Origin: Megalobrama amblycephala
Taxonomy: Eukaryota; Chordata; Actinopteri; Cypriniformes; Xenocyprididae
Length of the DNA: 64,000 nt
Direction: 5' to 3'
NCBI RefSeq assembly: GCF_018812025.1
Contig: NC_063049.1
Location: 20,018,651-20,082,650 of the forward strand
A program made the position numbers and the translations under genes. How positions within the stretch are numbered: position 1 is the first letter of the stretch; every line of letters starts with the position of its first letter. Below, piece by piece: positions 34,165 through 45,814 of the stretch. Under the pieces are notes generated by a model. That model did not search any database. It saw nothing but the letters and a program-made list of their open reading frames with translations, and was not told the DNA's origin.

Positions 34165-34623
34165 AAAGCCGGATGCACACTGTGCGATATTGGCCATGAT
34201 TTGGTCGTCAGATTTTGAAAATCCTAAAAGATTCCTCTGATCCTAGGTTAAAATCTGTAGCCTTTGGTCATTAGTTTGACATGTTCACCGTCAACCGATT
34301 AATGACTGTTGCGATCAAATTTTACCCCTGATGAAAATCTGGCAGTGTCAGAAGATTTGGCACACAGTCCTGCAGTGTGACTTCTCCTACGACGACCATC
34401 AAATTGACTTGTTTTTCAAGACAAGCCATGATCAACATCAATGCTAGAGATTTCTTCATTTAGGTCCAGGCAAGTATTCATGCAAGTGTCCATTTTTAAA
34501 GAGTCTTGACTGTCATACAGTCTGACATAAATGGCAGCTGAGATCCCACAGTGTGACACAAGGTTCATCATACAGTCTGACAAGCAACAATTGTAAGAAA
34601 TCACACAGTGTGCACCCGGCTTT
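34165..34623. mobile_element. foldback MITE (AAAGCCGG ends)
   Basis: Left AAAGCCGGATGCACACTGTG and right CACACAGTGTGCACCCGGCTTT pair over about 25 bp. Inner phrases also pair (GGTCGTCAGATTTTGA; CAGTCTGACATAAATG). The element is 459 bp and no coding frame is supported. Target duplication unclear. Confidence 0.7.
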
Positions 34624-35537
34624 GAAATAACAGCCAGTTAATTTTGTAGCTTATTTTTTGATCACATGCAAAAGACAACAAAACTAGTTGACCTAATAAA
34701 AAAAGACAATTTATTACACATGGTTCTTTGCATCCAATTTCTTGTAAAGACCTTACATTTAAGTACTGTGGAAGATAATCAGATGTCTGATTGCATCATC
34801 TCACCTCTCTGAAAACACTTCTATTTTCTGAGTTCTGCAGATCAGTCATTGTCTGACAGCCAATTCATTGGACACTTGTGCCTATGTAATGATAATGGAG
34901 CTCGCTGAGAAGTAAACTTTGTGACCCTGATTGGTGCTCTCTAACCCAGCGACTGCATCCCAAACAGTTGCTCTCATTATCAGTAAGCTTCTCATCTTTG
35001 CTCATTATCCTCTTCAAAGATGGCTGAAAACCTCTCAGTCGAGTAATTGCACTCAAGCCAACCCTCCAGTTCAGCATGGTCTCTGCATAAACTGAAACCA
35101 CGTTAAAGAAGCCTAATATAAAGTGTTTCTTAATAAAACTGCCGTAACTGAAAAGGAAAGAAAAACTGCATCTCAGGAGCTTTTGTAAGAAGTGGATCTC
35201 AATGGTGATTTGATTTGTGCTACATGTATTTTTGTGCATGGAAAGTGAATTATTGATTTTTGTTCATGTTATTTATGGTAATATTAATACATTTCCATAA
35301 AATAAATTAAATAATATATAAATACATTTTAATCTTTAATTTTACATTTACTTTTGTTGGGTCGCCACATAGTCAATGTAAACTCTGGGTTCTCAAACGA
35401 AACCTCTTGAGAGCCACTGAGTTAGAGGACATCCCTGATTGTGATGATTTCTGAGCTAAAGACTGTTTGAATCACCTCCATGTTTGCATGGGAATCCCGA
35501 CAGGCAGCTGTGACTGGGCTAATGACAGCAATCAATG

Positions 35538-35590
<53 letters not shown>

Positions 35591-37211
35591 ATTCACACTC
35601 TCAGGCATTATCTATCACCAAGGAAACAAAGTCTTCCATCATGGGAAAGTCCTTGATTGTTTCATTCTCTGATAACAAAGACAAAGACAATCAAAACTAA
35701 TGGATCTGTTATCGTCACTAATAGAAATGACTGCAAGTGGTGCTATTCCTTCTACTGCAACAAGAATATGAAATACAACAATTGCCAAGCTCTGAGCTTT
35801 TCATAGCACCTCTGATTATTTTGTTCAATGAATTTGAACTCAAACTGTTTATTTTTCGTGAATTAAATTCAGAAATCAGCACCACCTAATGATGTAACCC
35901 ACAGATGAAGCTTAACATGCTAATGTCATATTCAACTGCTCTTGTATGGCTGGAATATTGAAATGCTTCCCACTGTGTCTGTAAAACATGAGCATTGAGG
36001 AATTGTGGACATATTTTAAAATGGCAGTGGTCATTTGGGATTTTGTGGCATGATCTCTAAACCACTTCAAAAATGCCTGAAGGATGGGATGATGACACTC
36101 AATGGGATGGTGCGCATTGACATGACAACCACTCTGATCCTGGTAACCGCCTCATTTACAGCACTGCATGGGTCCAAGAGTCTAATGGCACAGGGCTGAG
36201 CTGAGAAACAAGCCAAAAGTGCATAACATCAGCATGAATCTCAGGCCCTGTGTTTGTTAATTCATCATCATTATTTCAGTAGAGTTTTATTTGATGTGCT
36301 TGAAACAGCTGCATTCCTGTTTCTTTCAGAAAAACGCTTCATCGCCTACTGTCAAAGTTACCATCAGCAGTTTGGTCCTGGTGTGATGAAGAGTGGCGAG
36401 CAGATGGAAAATTTACAGATGCAGGTGTCTGGGTTTAGATTTCACATATTCCTCAATGGTTGTAATTGCAAACAAGCATTGAAATGAGAACACTGTGATT
36501 TGTTTTCATCTTGAAGCTTCTCCTAAAAACTGAAATAAAGAAAGCACAACAGCCATATGGATGAAATTCATATATTCACTCACACTATATGCTGTGCTTT
36601 GACAAAGTTTTGATGCAGAATTTGTATTCAAAACCTGGAAGGTTCTTTTCGGTATTCTTAAAACCCTCTGATTTCAACAATAGATCAAGTTAGCCAGTGC
36701 AAGGTTATTTCCTTGTCACTGCACTTCGTGTTGAATGATGAATGGCTCTAGAATTTCTACATCCATTGAGGTAATTCACCAATACAATCATAAACTGAAA
36801 GAGCCCTGACTTGCACTTCATGCTAGTATTTTACACATTTCGTTCTTCAAAATACATACAAATACATACAACTCATTAAATCACATAGATTGTAATCATA
36901 AATATATTTTCACATTGAATCTTTCTTCTCTCTTCACATTAAATATTTGTTAAATGGCATATTTTTACCAAGTACTATGAATGAAGATCAGTATACCAAT
37001 ACACAGATACTGATGCCTCTATAAAACGTTATTTTATTATTATTTTTTTTTTCATTTAATTTTCTGGGGAGTTATTATAGACATTCACCATTAAAGTATA
37101 ATTGAAAACCAGGCAATTGAGAAAAGGTATTTATAAATTGTTGTTTTTTTTTAAGAATTTCAGAAGATTTAAAAAAAAAAAAAACATATTATAACTTGTA
37201 AAAGGTAAACT
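34624..37211. other. non-coding DNA, largely unique in appearance
   Basis: No gene. The 124-codon minus-strand frame at 34865-35239 has no recognised domain. 35390-36800 has little repeat structure apart from the CA run and may include regulatory sequence. Confidence 0.4.
35541..35588 (+). repeat. (AC)n microsatellite
   Basis: 24 uninterrupted AC units, likely length-polymorphic. Confidence 0.97.
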
Positions 37212-38050
37212 TTAAAGGCACAATATGTAAGATTTTTTGGATTAAAATATCCAAAAAACCCTAGAACAATGTTATATTTTGTTGACATGTGTACTTAGAT
37301 TATTCCAAATGTTTCCAAGAATGTGTAAATCCAGAGAAATAAGCAATTTTAACCAGGACAACAGACCGTGTCCGTGCGTCACCTATCAGTGACATCATAC
37401 CTGCGATACCCTCGATTTTTTTATTTTGTAGAAACCATGGAAACACCAAAGACGCTTTAATATATTATATGTTTTATTAGACAGGTGAGCAACTGTTTGG
37501 ATATATTCATTGACAGAAAGCTAATCATTGTTATATAGCTCAACAGAGTAAGTCTTATTGTTTAAATCTCGTTTTCTTGATTTACCACAAGTACCATGTT
37601 TTACCATGCCTAATATCGATCTAGCTTACTGCAGTGTGCAACAAGTGTCTCATAGTAGCCACTGAGCGAACGCACAGAGTAGCATTATATCAACTTTCAA
37701 CACACAAATGTATCTAATATGATAAAGCAGCACTGCGTTACCCCACATACACATGACCGAAATAAAGCGGCGACAAAATAAAAGCTCCACTGCTCTCCAT
37801 CCATGTTTTGTGCTTGTCTCTCATTAGCAATCGCTCCAGTGGCCTTGTTCTGCTCCAAAGGCTTTCAGCCACACCCTACGTCATACTATAGTAATGTTAA
37901 TAAATCTTTAATACATTAACTCCTCCATAAATATGATTTCTGCCTAAATCCTGTCAGATTCTTTTCCACCAGCTGTAGACATAAAGACAACACCTCCCAT
38001 GATTCCACGAAATCAAGGCGTCACCAAGCTACGCATTTGTTTCAAATAAG

Positions 38051-38857
38051 CAACCTGTTCTCATGACGAAAACGTACCCGTGGGCACGTTTTCGCGAGTC
38101 GCGAAATACGTACCAATGAGTACATATCGCTGCAGTTTCGCTCTGAAATGTCCACTGAGCGGCGCTAAAAGCGTGTTTTGTTTTTGGTTTTTTTCCGGAG
38201 CAAATAGGGTGAACGCGGTATGTTTTTATGACGTTGCTTTTTAGATGAATCGCCGCGGTTCTCGATTTGACGTTTGCGCTCCGTTGCGTTTTAAAATAAC
38301 TTCCCACCGACACTACGCCTAAACCTACCCGATGGTGTTAACAAAAGCAAACGTGATGTAAGAAGCATTCGCGATCGTGTACCGTTTTTTAGCTTGTTTA
38401 GATCTCTCTTTCAGCTCTCTTTTCTTTTTTTTTGCCGTCAGTCGCCTTTCACAGGATTCGTACCCAGGCAGGGGGAGTCGAGTCCTCACCTTAAGTCCAG
38501 CTCCGTATCGGCTGAGCTACCGAGCAAGCTTGGTTACGGCCAAAAAAAACGAAACACATAGAGCCGGAAAGTCCAAAGTACGTTCATTTACAAATCGGGC
38601 ACTCTGGTCAGATGCGTTTTGAAGTCGTAACATGATATTGCGGAGGGGACGCCAAAACGAGTCTTTACAAATCCATAATCCGACCCCGGCTGTCATCGAA
38701 ACCGTGCGTGAAAACGAGCAAAAGCACTTATCGACGTTTTACCGGCCTCTAGCGTTCGTTTCTGTTGGAAACTGCAGCGAGACGTACTCGTCGGTACGTA
38801 ATTTTGTGTCTCGCGAAAACGTGCCCACGGGTACGTCTCTCCTATGAGACCAGGTTG
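38051..38857. mobile_element. hAT-type foldback element
   Basis: Ends CAACCTGTTCTCATGACGAA and (right, reversed) CAACCTGGTCTCATAGGAGA. Next inside, ACGTACCCGTGGGCACGTTT pairs with the right-hand copy near 38814-38836. Flanking 8-mers CAAATAAG (38043-38050) and CAAATAGG (38858-38865) are a near-perfect 8-bp target duplication, typical of hAT elements. The body is GC-richer and CpG-rich. It carries a tRNA-like segment (next entry) and no transposase. Confidence 0.8.
38454..38530 (-). other. tRNA-like segment inside the foldback element
   Basis: On the minus strand: acceptor-like TGCTCGG, then TAGCTCAGCCGATACGGAGC (38519-38500), which has an A-box consensus and a perfect four-base D-stem (GCTC/GAGC). 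Then GGACTTAAGG, resembling the anticodon arm of a TAA tRNA-Leu, and finally GGGTACGAATCC (38465-38454), a B box with one mismatch. The anticodon and T stems pair poorly and the acceptor stem has no partner. So it is a tRNA-derived relic that might still bind polymerase III factors, not a functional tRNA. Confidence 0.55.
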
Positions 38858-39212
38858 CAAATAGGCGACCTCTAGTGGCAAAAATTGCATATTGTGCCTT
38901 TAAGTGAAGAATATTCACATAAACCCCATTATAATAATTGTTGCATTTAGCTGTACCTTTTATATAGTGTGTTTGATGTTGTTTCTGTCTGTCAATAGTC
39001 TATCAGCTCTCTCTGTTTGAATGAGATCTGGTAGTTCATTTTTTCCCCAAACCTTAAAATTTATTTTGTGCATTAATTTTCACAATACAGCAATAATAAA
39101 ATCTACGGAGCCCCTAAAGGGACATGGTGGTAGAAAAAAAAAAGGGAAGGAAGGAAATTTTACGTGGTGGTGGAAAAAAATTTGGGATGGGAGGAATTTT
39201 TTTTTTCAAATC

Positions 39213-39325
39213 TTTTGCGTTCCCTCGCAAAGATGTTTTGCGTTCCCTCGCAAAGATTGCGTTCCCTCGCAAAGATGTTTTGCGTTCCCACGCAAAGATG
39301 TTTGCGTTCCCTCGCAAAGTTATAA
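39213..39325 (-). repeat. minisatellite, left arm, five units
   Basis: Core on the minus strand TTTGCGAGGGAACGCAA, five times, spaced by AACATC or TC. One unit has TGGG for AGGG (GCGTGGGAACGC). Confidence 0.9.
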
Positions 39326-40462
39326 TCGTTCCCTTGCTGTGAACTCGGACAAACACTTCCTCTTTAATGTCCCGCTGGCTGACAGTAGTGTTTCAGTTAG
39401 TAACATACGTTAATAATGCACACAAATAATGCGCGGCTCATAGAGTTTGAACTTGTTGGACTCAAAAATGAAGAAATGCAGTCAGTGCTTATGTCAAGCA
39501 GTTCAGTTGGCAATATATTCACAGATTCGAGCTTCCCGGATTAGTAACTCGTGAGCTAAACGTTGTTAAAAACACAAATGAAGCTACTTCCAATCATAGT
39601 AACCTTGACAACAAGCTACAACAACCCAATTTTCCTCAAATGTGTTTTATAATAAATTGGTCTCTATGAGCAGGCGGCGGAGATACACGCCTGAAGGGAC
39701 CGTCTGAAAAGTGCAAAACCCAACACTTAGTTTGATAAAAAAAAAAAAAAATGCATAACGTTTATGATTATTAATTATTAAATAAAATAATATAATAATA
39801 ACTTAACTGTTATTAGTAAAAATATTAAATAAATTGTAATGCCATCAAATCCAGTAAGCCATTATCATGCAAAAGCTGTTGTATGTAAGCTGTGTACCAA
39901 CATCATTTGTGTAAAGAAGGCCTTTAAGTGCTACTTGCCAAACTAAGTGTTGTAGTACCTATAACCAGCAGGAGAGCAGTGATGTATGAACTGAATTTGG
40001 TGCCAGTACAGTATGTTACAGTGAAGTTATTGAGTATTTTTCGTAATATAAAATGAGCAAAAGGGTTTCGGGTTTTGCACTTTTCAGACGGTCCCTTCAG
40101 GCGTGTATCTCCGCCGCCTGCTCATAGAGACCAATTTATTATAAAACACATTTGAGGAAAATTGGGTTGTTGTAGCTTGTTGTCTAGGCTACTATGATTG
40201 GAAGTAGCTGCATTTGTGTTTTAACAACGTTTAGCTCACGAGTTATTAATCCGGGAAGCTCGAATCTGTGAATATATTACCAACCGAACTGCTTGACATA
40301 AGCACTGACTGCATTCATTTTTGAGTCCAACAAGTTCAAACTCTATGAGCCGCGCATTATTTGTGTGCATTATTAACGTATGTTACTAACTAAAACACTA
40401 CTGCCAGCCAGCGGGACATTAAAGAGGAAGTGTTTGTCTGAGCTCACAGGGAACGATTATAA

Positions 40463-40712
40463 CTTTGCGAGGGAACGCAAAACATCTTTGCGTGGGAACG
40501 CAATCTTTGCGAGGGAACGCAAAACATCTTTGCGAGGGAACGCAATCTTTGCGAGGGAACGCAAAACATCTTTGCGAGGGAACGCAATCTTTGCGAGGGA
40601 ACGCAAAACATCTTTGCGAGGGAACGCAATCTTTGCGAGGGAACGCAATCTTTGCGAGGGAACGCAAAACATCTTTGCGAGGGAACGCAATCTTTGCGAG
40701 GGAACGCAAAAG
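40463..40712 (+). repeat. minisatellite, right arm, twelve units
   Basis: Same core TTTGCGAGGGAACGCAA twelve times, mostly alternating 23-bp (plus AACATC) and 19-bp (plus TC) units, giving a 42-bp higher-order period. The second unit carries the same GCGTGGGAACGC variant as the left arm. Each core is itself a short hairpin (TTTGCG and CGCAAA around AGGGAA). Confidence 0.92.
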
Positions 40713-40832
40713 ATTTGAAAAAAAAAAAAAATTCCTCCCATCCCAAATTTTTTTTCCACCACCAAGTAAAATTTCCTTCCTTCCCATTTTTTTTTTCTAC
40801 CACCATGTCCCTTTAGGGGCTCCGTAAAAATC

Positions 40833-41475
40833 ACTGGTAAAACATTTTATCTATATATTTTTTTGTGAGGTCTGATCCCCACAATACATCAGTATATCAC
40901 CAAGACAAACGCGTTAATTTCTTGAGTAAATCTACAATGTCACTCTTGATTTACATAAACAACATTCTAGACAGTCATTGTCATCTTCTTTATCATATGC
41001 TTTTTTAAAGACTGCTAGTTAGTTATAGACATCCCTAGTTAATTATGTTCCTATCAGTCTATTGGGGATGTTCTAAACTGACAGATCACATCCTGTCGTG
41101 ACTCACAAATCGCTGCAGATTGTACTCAAAGTGAAGGAAACCAAGCAGAGAGCTAACAGGTTCAGCATGCCTCAGCCAGCAACACAATCACTTATCATAA
41201 CGGCTGCAAGTAGATGCACAGCATGACCCCAGACAGCCTTGATTGGAACTTCCACAGCCAAAGACCATGAGCATTCACACAGTAAATGTTATTCACAGAA
41301 TGTACATTTGTACCAGCTGGATTCTGATCCTGACCAAAAAAGTTTCCTGCAGTGGGTCTCAACTGGTGAGTTGCAACCCAAAAATGATTTGCAGGTTTGC
41401 TCTATTGTGACTGCAAGGGAAAGATGGAAATAATGCAAATAATCACTTTTTAAAAATATATTTAATAATAATAAT
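40833..41475. other. non-coding DNA, no gene seen
   Basis: No supported exon or element end. The 64-codon frame at 41239-41433 is unrecognised. Confidence 0.4.
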
Positions 41476-42208
41476 TTAAAGGTGCCCTAGAACGCTTTTT
41501 CACAAGATGTAATATAAGTCTAAGGTGTCCCCTGAATGTGTCTGTGAAGTTTCAGCTCAAAATACCCCATAGATTTTTTTATTCATTTTTTTAACTGCCT
41601 ATTTTGGGGCATAATTACTAACGTTATACACTGTTGGAGAGATTTATAAAAAATGAAGTTGTGTTTATGAATTATACAGACTGCAAGTGTTTAATAATGA
41701 AAATAATGATGGCTCTTGTCTCCGTGAATACAGTAAGAAACGACGGTAACTTTAACCACATTTAACAGTACATTAGCAACATGCTAACGAAACATTTAGA
41801 AAGACAGTTTACAAATATCACTAAAAATATCATGATATCATGGAACATGTCAGTTATTATTGCCCCATCTGCCATTTTTCGCTATTGTCCTTGCTTGCTT
41901 ACCTAGTCTGATGATTCAGCTGTGCACAGATCCAGACGTTAGTACTGGCTGGCTTGTCTAATGCCTTGAACATGGGCTGGCATATGCAAATATTGGGGGG
42001 TACATATAAATGATCACAACTGTTACGTAACAGTCTGTGTTATATTGAGATTCGCCTGTTCTTCGAAGGTCTTTTAAACAAATGAGATTTATATAAGAAG
42101 GAGGAAACAATGGTGTTTGAGACTCACTGTATGTCATTTCCATGTACTGAACTCTTGTTATTCAACTATGCCAAGGTCAATTCAATTTTCAATTCTATGG
42201 CACCTTTA
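41476..42208 (+). mobile_element. TTAA-flanked MITE (AGGTGCCCTAGAA type), copy 2
   Basis: TTAA (41476-41479) then AGGTGCCCTAGAACGCTTTT; the right end reads TTCTATGGCACCTTTA, with the second TTAA decayed. Compared with 19176-20144 it lacks an internal block of roughly 240 bp (the part with GGCCCTTTAATTGCTCATGC). Confidence 0.8.
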
Positions 42209-42481
42209 TATATTCATATTTAAATAAAACAATCCTTCCCTTTTTTTCTTTCTTTTTTTTATTTTTAATTGGCATATCCCTATTCTGTTGTAGTTCATGC
42301 ATTTAAAAAAGTGTTAATTTTCTATTTACCCAGTGCCATGTTAATAATTTTGAATATAGTTTGCACTTAATAGTAATATACTATACTATTACTATACTAC
42401 TATACTATATAATAGAAAATATTAATAATAATTTAGTTATTTAATTAAATTTAGTTATTTTATTACCGCTGAGGTACTATT

Positions 42482-42715
42482 TGTCACAGTTATGTTCAGT
42501 TTGTTTAGTTTTCATGGACTTTTAGTTTGTATTCTCTAGTCACATGTGTCTCCTTTGTCTTAGTTTCCCACCACACATCTGTTACCATGGACACTAACTC
42601 AATCATCACAGCTGTTAAACATTTAGTTCATTGCCATTGTGTATTTAAGTTCCTCCTTGTGCACTCTTCAGTTTTCCGGTTATGTTTACATTTAGTGTGT
42701 GTTGCCTTGCCTGTG
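42482..42715 (+). repeat. LTR start of an old, heavily interrupted retroelement
   Basis: TGTCACAGTTATGTTCAGTT opens an LTR-like stretch with TCACATGTGTCTCC, CACATCTGTTACCATGG and TGTATTTAAGTTCC (a TATA-like box). It is followed after about 230 bp by the LINE insertion. The element resumes after the LINE as CTGTTTGCCTGAAACTACCC (44028 on). Confidence 0.6.
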
Positions 42716-44026
42716 ATTTATTTATTTTATTTAAGTTTATTTAAAATAGGGACAGTACAAAGAAACATGATTCCAGTCAACACTGGAAAATATGTTTTGT
42801 ACATTGAGAGTATTGCATAATCTAATTTGTATCTCGGGTCCCTAGAAAGGCTTTAAAAAAAAATAAATCTATCACATCAAAATAACCTATAGCTATATTA
42901 GGGATACTTCTAACCCTGGTAACATGAATAACTACAACAATAATTCAATTTAAATATGTGTACAGCTCTGGTTTGTTTTAAAACAGCGCTTTACCATCAA
43001 AGTAAAAGACTTAAAATCATGTACTATTTTTAAATAATGTGGCAACATGTTCCAGAGTTGGGGGCCCTTTGCAGAAAAGGCTCTTTGCCCTTGTGTGGTT
43101 CTGCAAAAATCAATCCTATAGTTTCCACCCCCTGTACTCCTGGTAGTTCTACCTAAGACATCTTTTATCGTAAATGTTTTTATCAATTTACATAGAACAG
43201 ATGGTGCCTTATTGTGCAAACATTTAAAAATTTATTTTATATATGATGAATTTTTTTAATTTGTAAAACTAAGCATATCCCATTTTTTTAAAATATGACA
43301 ATGATGCCATCGGTTTGGCTTTTTAGCCATATTTTTAGAGACCGATTACACAACATCTCAAGTTTTTGATTAAGCAATCACTTGTTTGAGTCCAAACTGT
43401 AATACAGTATGAAATGCAGGACAACGTCATTGCATGCATAAAAAGCTGAGCTGCCTCCATTGTGATATATTGTCTAATAAGTTTAAAACAACTGAGGTTA
43501 ATCCTTACCATTTTTTAATTTTTTCATCAAATTTAAGTTGAGTCTAAAACAACACCTAAAAAATTAAACTCATCTGCCTCTTCTATTTCTTTATTAAGAT
43601 CCCTAATTTTTACTTTTACTTTTTGCTTTCTATTTGAAAAGCACATTAAAAACTGATTTCTCAACAATTAAAGTGAGATGATTTTCCTTGAGCCATATAG
43701 ATATCCTTTCCATTTGTTCATTTAAGATTGCAGCAACCTTGGCAGGTGACTTAGCAGATGTATAGATTACTGTCTTATCAGCATAAAGCTGACATTCAAC
43801 ATCTGGGCAACAACATGGCAAATCATTTCTAAACAAGCTAAAAAGCAATGGGCCTAAAATTGATCCTTGAGGTAAGCCCATTTTGTTTCTCAAACACGAT
43901 GATTTTGTTTCCCCAATTTTTACACACTGCTCTCTTTTATTTAAATACGAGGTAAACCACTCAACTGAACATTCACTAAAATTTTTCTTATTAAGACTTT
44001 GTGTTGGAACTCTAATCTTCATCTTC
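42716..44026 (-). mobile_element. LINE fragment (L2/Rex-like), minus strand
   Basis: Minus-strand frame 44022-43630 encodes a reverse-transcriptase segment: KMGLPQGSILGPLLFSLFRN, then YADKTVIYTSA, then WLKENHLTL. The usual YADD catalytic box reads YADK, so the second Asp is lost. A second minus-strand frame, 43219-42950, gives the typical end of ORF2 (FSAKGPQLWNMLPHYLK, RCFKTNQSC). The 3' end is an A-rich tail of AAATA units (about 42740-42716). The 5' part is missing, as usual for LINE copies. It sits inside the LTR element in opposite orientation. Confidence 0.8.
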
Positions 44027-44053
44027 GTCTGTTTGCCTGAAACTACCCGTGAC

Positions 44054-45786
44054 CAGAGATGTATAGTAACGAAGTAGAACTACTTCACTACTGTACTTAA
44101 GTACAAAAAGGCGGTATCTGTACTTTACTAGAGTATTATTTTTTTTCTCCTACTTCCACTTTTACTTCAGTACATATTTTCAAAGTTTAATACTTTTACT
44201 CCGCTATTTTTTTATGTGCTGCAACGTTACTCGTTACAATTATAAAAATGTTACGAATCATTCCATTCCAAACCCACATTACCACTGCCAGAACGGTGGA
44301 TGGCAGGTTTGATGAAGCTGGCACATCATTGAGCGAATGAAGCGATTAATAAGACTGCGCGTGCTCCCGTTCTGCCTTTTGATCAGCGAAAAAGATGGAC
44401 GAACCAAAAACACCACCTTACACCATCAGTAAGTTAAGCCTTTTTGCTAACTAGCGACATGCTGCGGTGTTCACTTAACGTTAACTAGCTGGCTATCATA
44501 AAGGCTGTCACGCAGCTCGTTGAATGGTATTTTTGACCCATCACTAATGTCAACTTTCTCTTATTTTACGACAGCCTACTGTTGCCAAAAATAAATCGTA
44601 GAGCATGTCTCCTTTGGTGCTGCTTAATCACACGCCCGTTTTTATAGTGTAGTAGTGTTTTATAGGTTAATGGTAGTATAGATTTACACTGACATAACTA
44701 ATGCAGAAGTTTTCCTGCACCTGCGGCTGCCAAAGCCTTATTTGTTTGGTGAGTGATGTAGAATAGAATGCACTTGTCAGGGCGCATATAAGAACGAGCA
44801 GCGAGAGAGAGAGAGCGCCCCGGCCGCGCGCGCGCATTCACCGTCTTAAAACAACACGAGCGTTGTCTTGCTCTCAAATTGCTCTCTATTTGTTTACATA
44901 GTTAATGTGCACTGTGAAGTAACATATACAAACAATGAACAGCTGTATTTTTATTAACAAAGATTAATAAATACAGTAACGAATGTATTGACCATGGTTA
45001 GTTCATGTTGGTTATTAGTCTAATACATTAACTAATGTAATGTTAACAAATCAAACCATATTATAAAGTGTTACAAACAAATCATTTACTCAGAACACCT
45101 CTTGAAATGAGAATATAAGTGTGCTTACCCCATTTTTTTTAGTAAGAGTGGTTAGTAAGATTTAATCTTAATGAACTACAGTATTTTCAGGTTATTTATA
45201 TGACAATGTGTAGAAAAATTACCTAAAAAAATAATTTAGCCTAGTTTAGACTGGAGTGAGGTGAAAACAGAAAAAAGTGCAAAGCAAGTTGTTGTTGTTA
45301 GCTAGCTGTTAATTTTATTCAATTGTATAGGCCTATGGTAGAAAATTACACTATTAGTCAAAATAAACTTTTTGGTAATGAAATCAAAGTGCTGACAACA
45401 AACAAAGCATCTCAACTTGTCTGCATCTCAAGTGGTACTTAATCACACTTAATCTGTTTGTTTACAAAAAGTTACAGTCAAAGGAATTGTGATTGTCCTT
45501 TAGGTTTATCATTTGAAATAATAAAAACAATATGATGTTCAAACTTTTGACTACTTTCTTTAATAACTACATAACACAATACTTGTACTTTTACTTTCAG
45601 TACTTGAGTAGTAAATTTTAAAATAAACTACTTGCAATACTTAAGTACAAAAAATGTTGAATACTTTAGTACTTCTACTTAAGTGTGGTGCTTAAAGAGC
45701 ACTTCAACTTCTACTCAAGTCACTTTTTTGATAGAGCACTTGTACTTTTACTCAAGTCTCAGTCTCTAGTACTTTATACATCTCTG
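44054..45786. mobile_element. hAT-type DNA transposon, non-autonomous
   Basis: Ends CAGAGATGTATAGTAACGAA and (right) TACTTTATACATCTCTG form the inverted repeat. The 8-mer CCCGTGAC flanks both sides exactly (44046-44053, 45787-45794), a perfect hAT target duplication. The interior has a CpG-rich patch (44815-44840) and ATGGACGAACCAAAAACACC (44396) running to ATCA|GTAAGT, which could be a relic first exon. No transposase domain is visible. Confidence 0.9.
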
Positions 45787-45814
45787 CCCGTGACAGATGA
45801 CTGGACCTCCAAAA

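Larger units (their letters stand above)
37212..38903. mobile_element. TTAA-flanked MITE (GGCACAATATGTAAG ends) with nested foldback
   Basis: Left TTAA (37212-37215) then AGGCACAATATGTAAGATTT; right AAATTGCATATTGTGCCTT then TTAA (38900-38903). The ends are inverted. The second element at 38051-38857 sits inside, near the right end; without it the MITE is about 880 bp. No transposase frame is found. Confidence 0.85.
39104..40826. mobile_element. 1.7-kb foldback transposon with minisatellite arms
   Basis: Ends TACGGAGCCCCTAAAGGGAC and its complement at the right. The 6-mer AAAATC stands on both sides (39098-39103, 40827-40832). The left arm (39104-39721) and right arm (40070-40826) are reverse complements for their whole length, e.g. 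ACCGTCTGAAAAGTGCAAAA at the inner end. The loop is about 350 bp and AT-rich. The right arm is longer because its minisatellite has more units. Open frames of 80-130 codons across the arms come from the repeat lacking stops in several frames and are not genes. Confidence 0.85.

Noticed and set aside
35541..35588. CRISPR-like or regulatory repeat
   Set aside because: It is a plain AC dinucleotide microsatellite. No spaced repeats of CRISPR type occur in the window.
38454..38530. Functional tRNA-Leu gene
   Set aside because: Only the A/B boxes and D-stem are good; anticodon, T and acceptor stems do not pair and the B box has a mismatch.
39021..39413. 130-codon frame with CFAFPRK-type repeats
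   Set aside because: Left-arm version of the same minisatellite; no gene structure.
40380..40834. Overlapping 112-125 codon open frames on both strands with repeated RGNAK/FPRKD peptides
   Set aside because: They arise from the 42-bp minisatellite period, which has no stop in several frames. Open frames on both strands in the same DNA are an artefact of the repeat.
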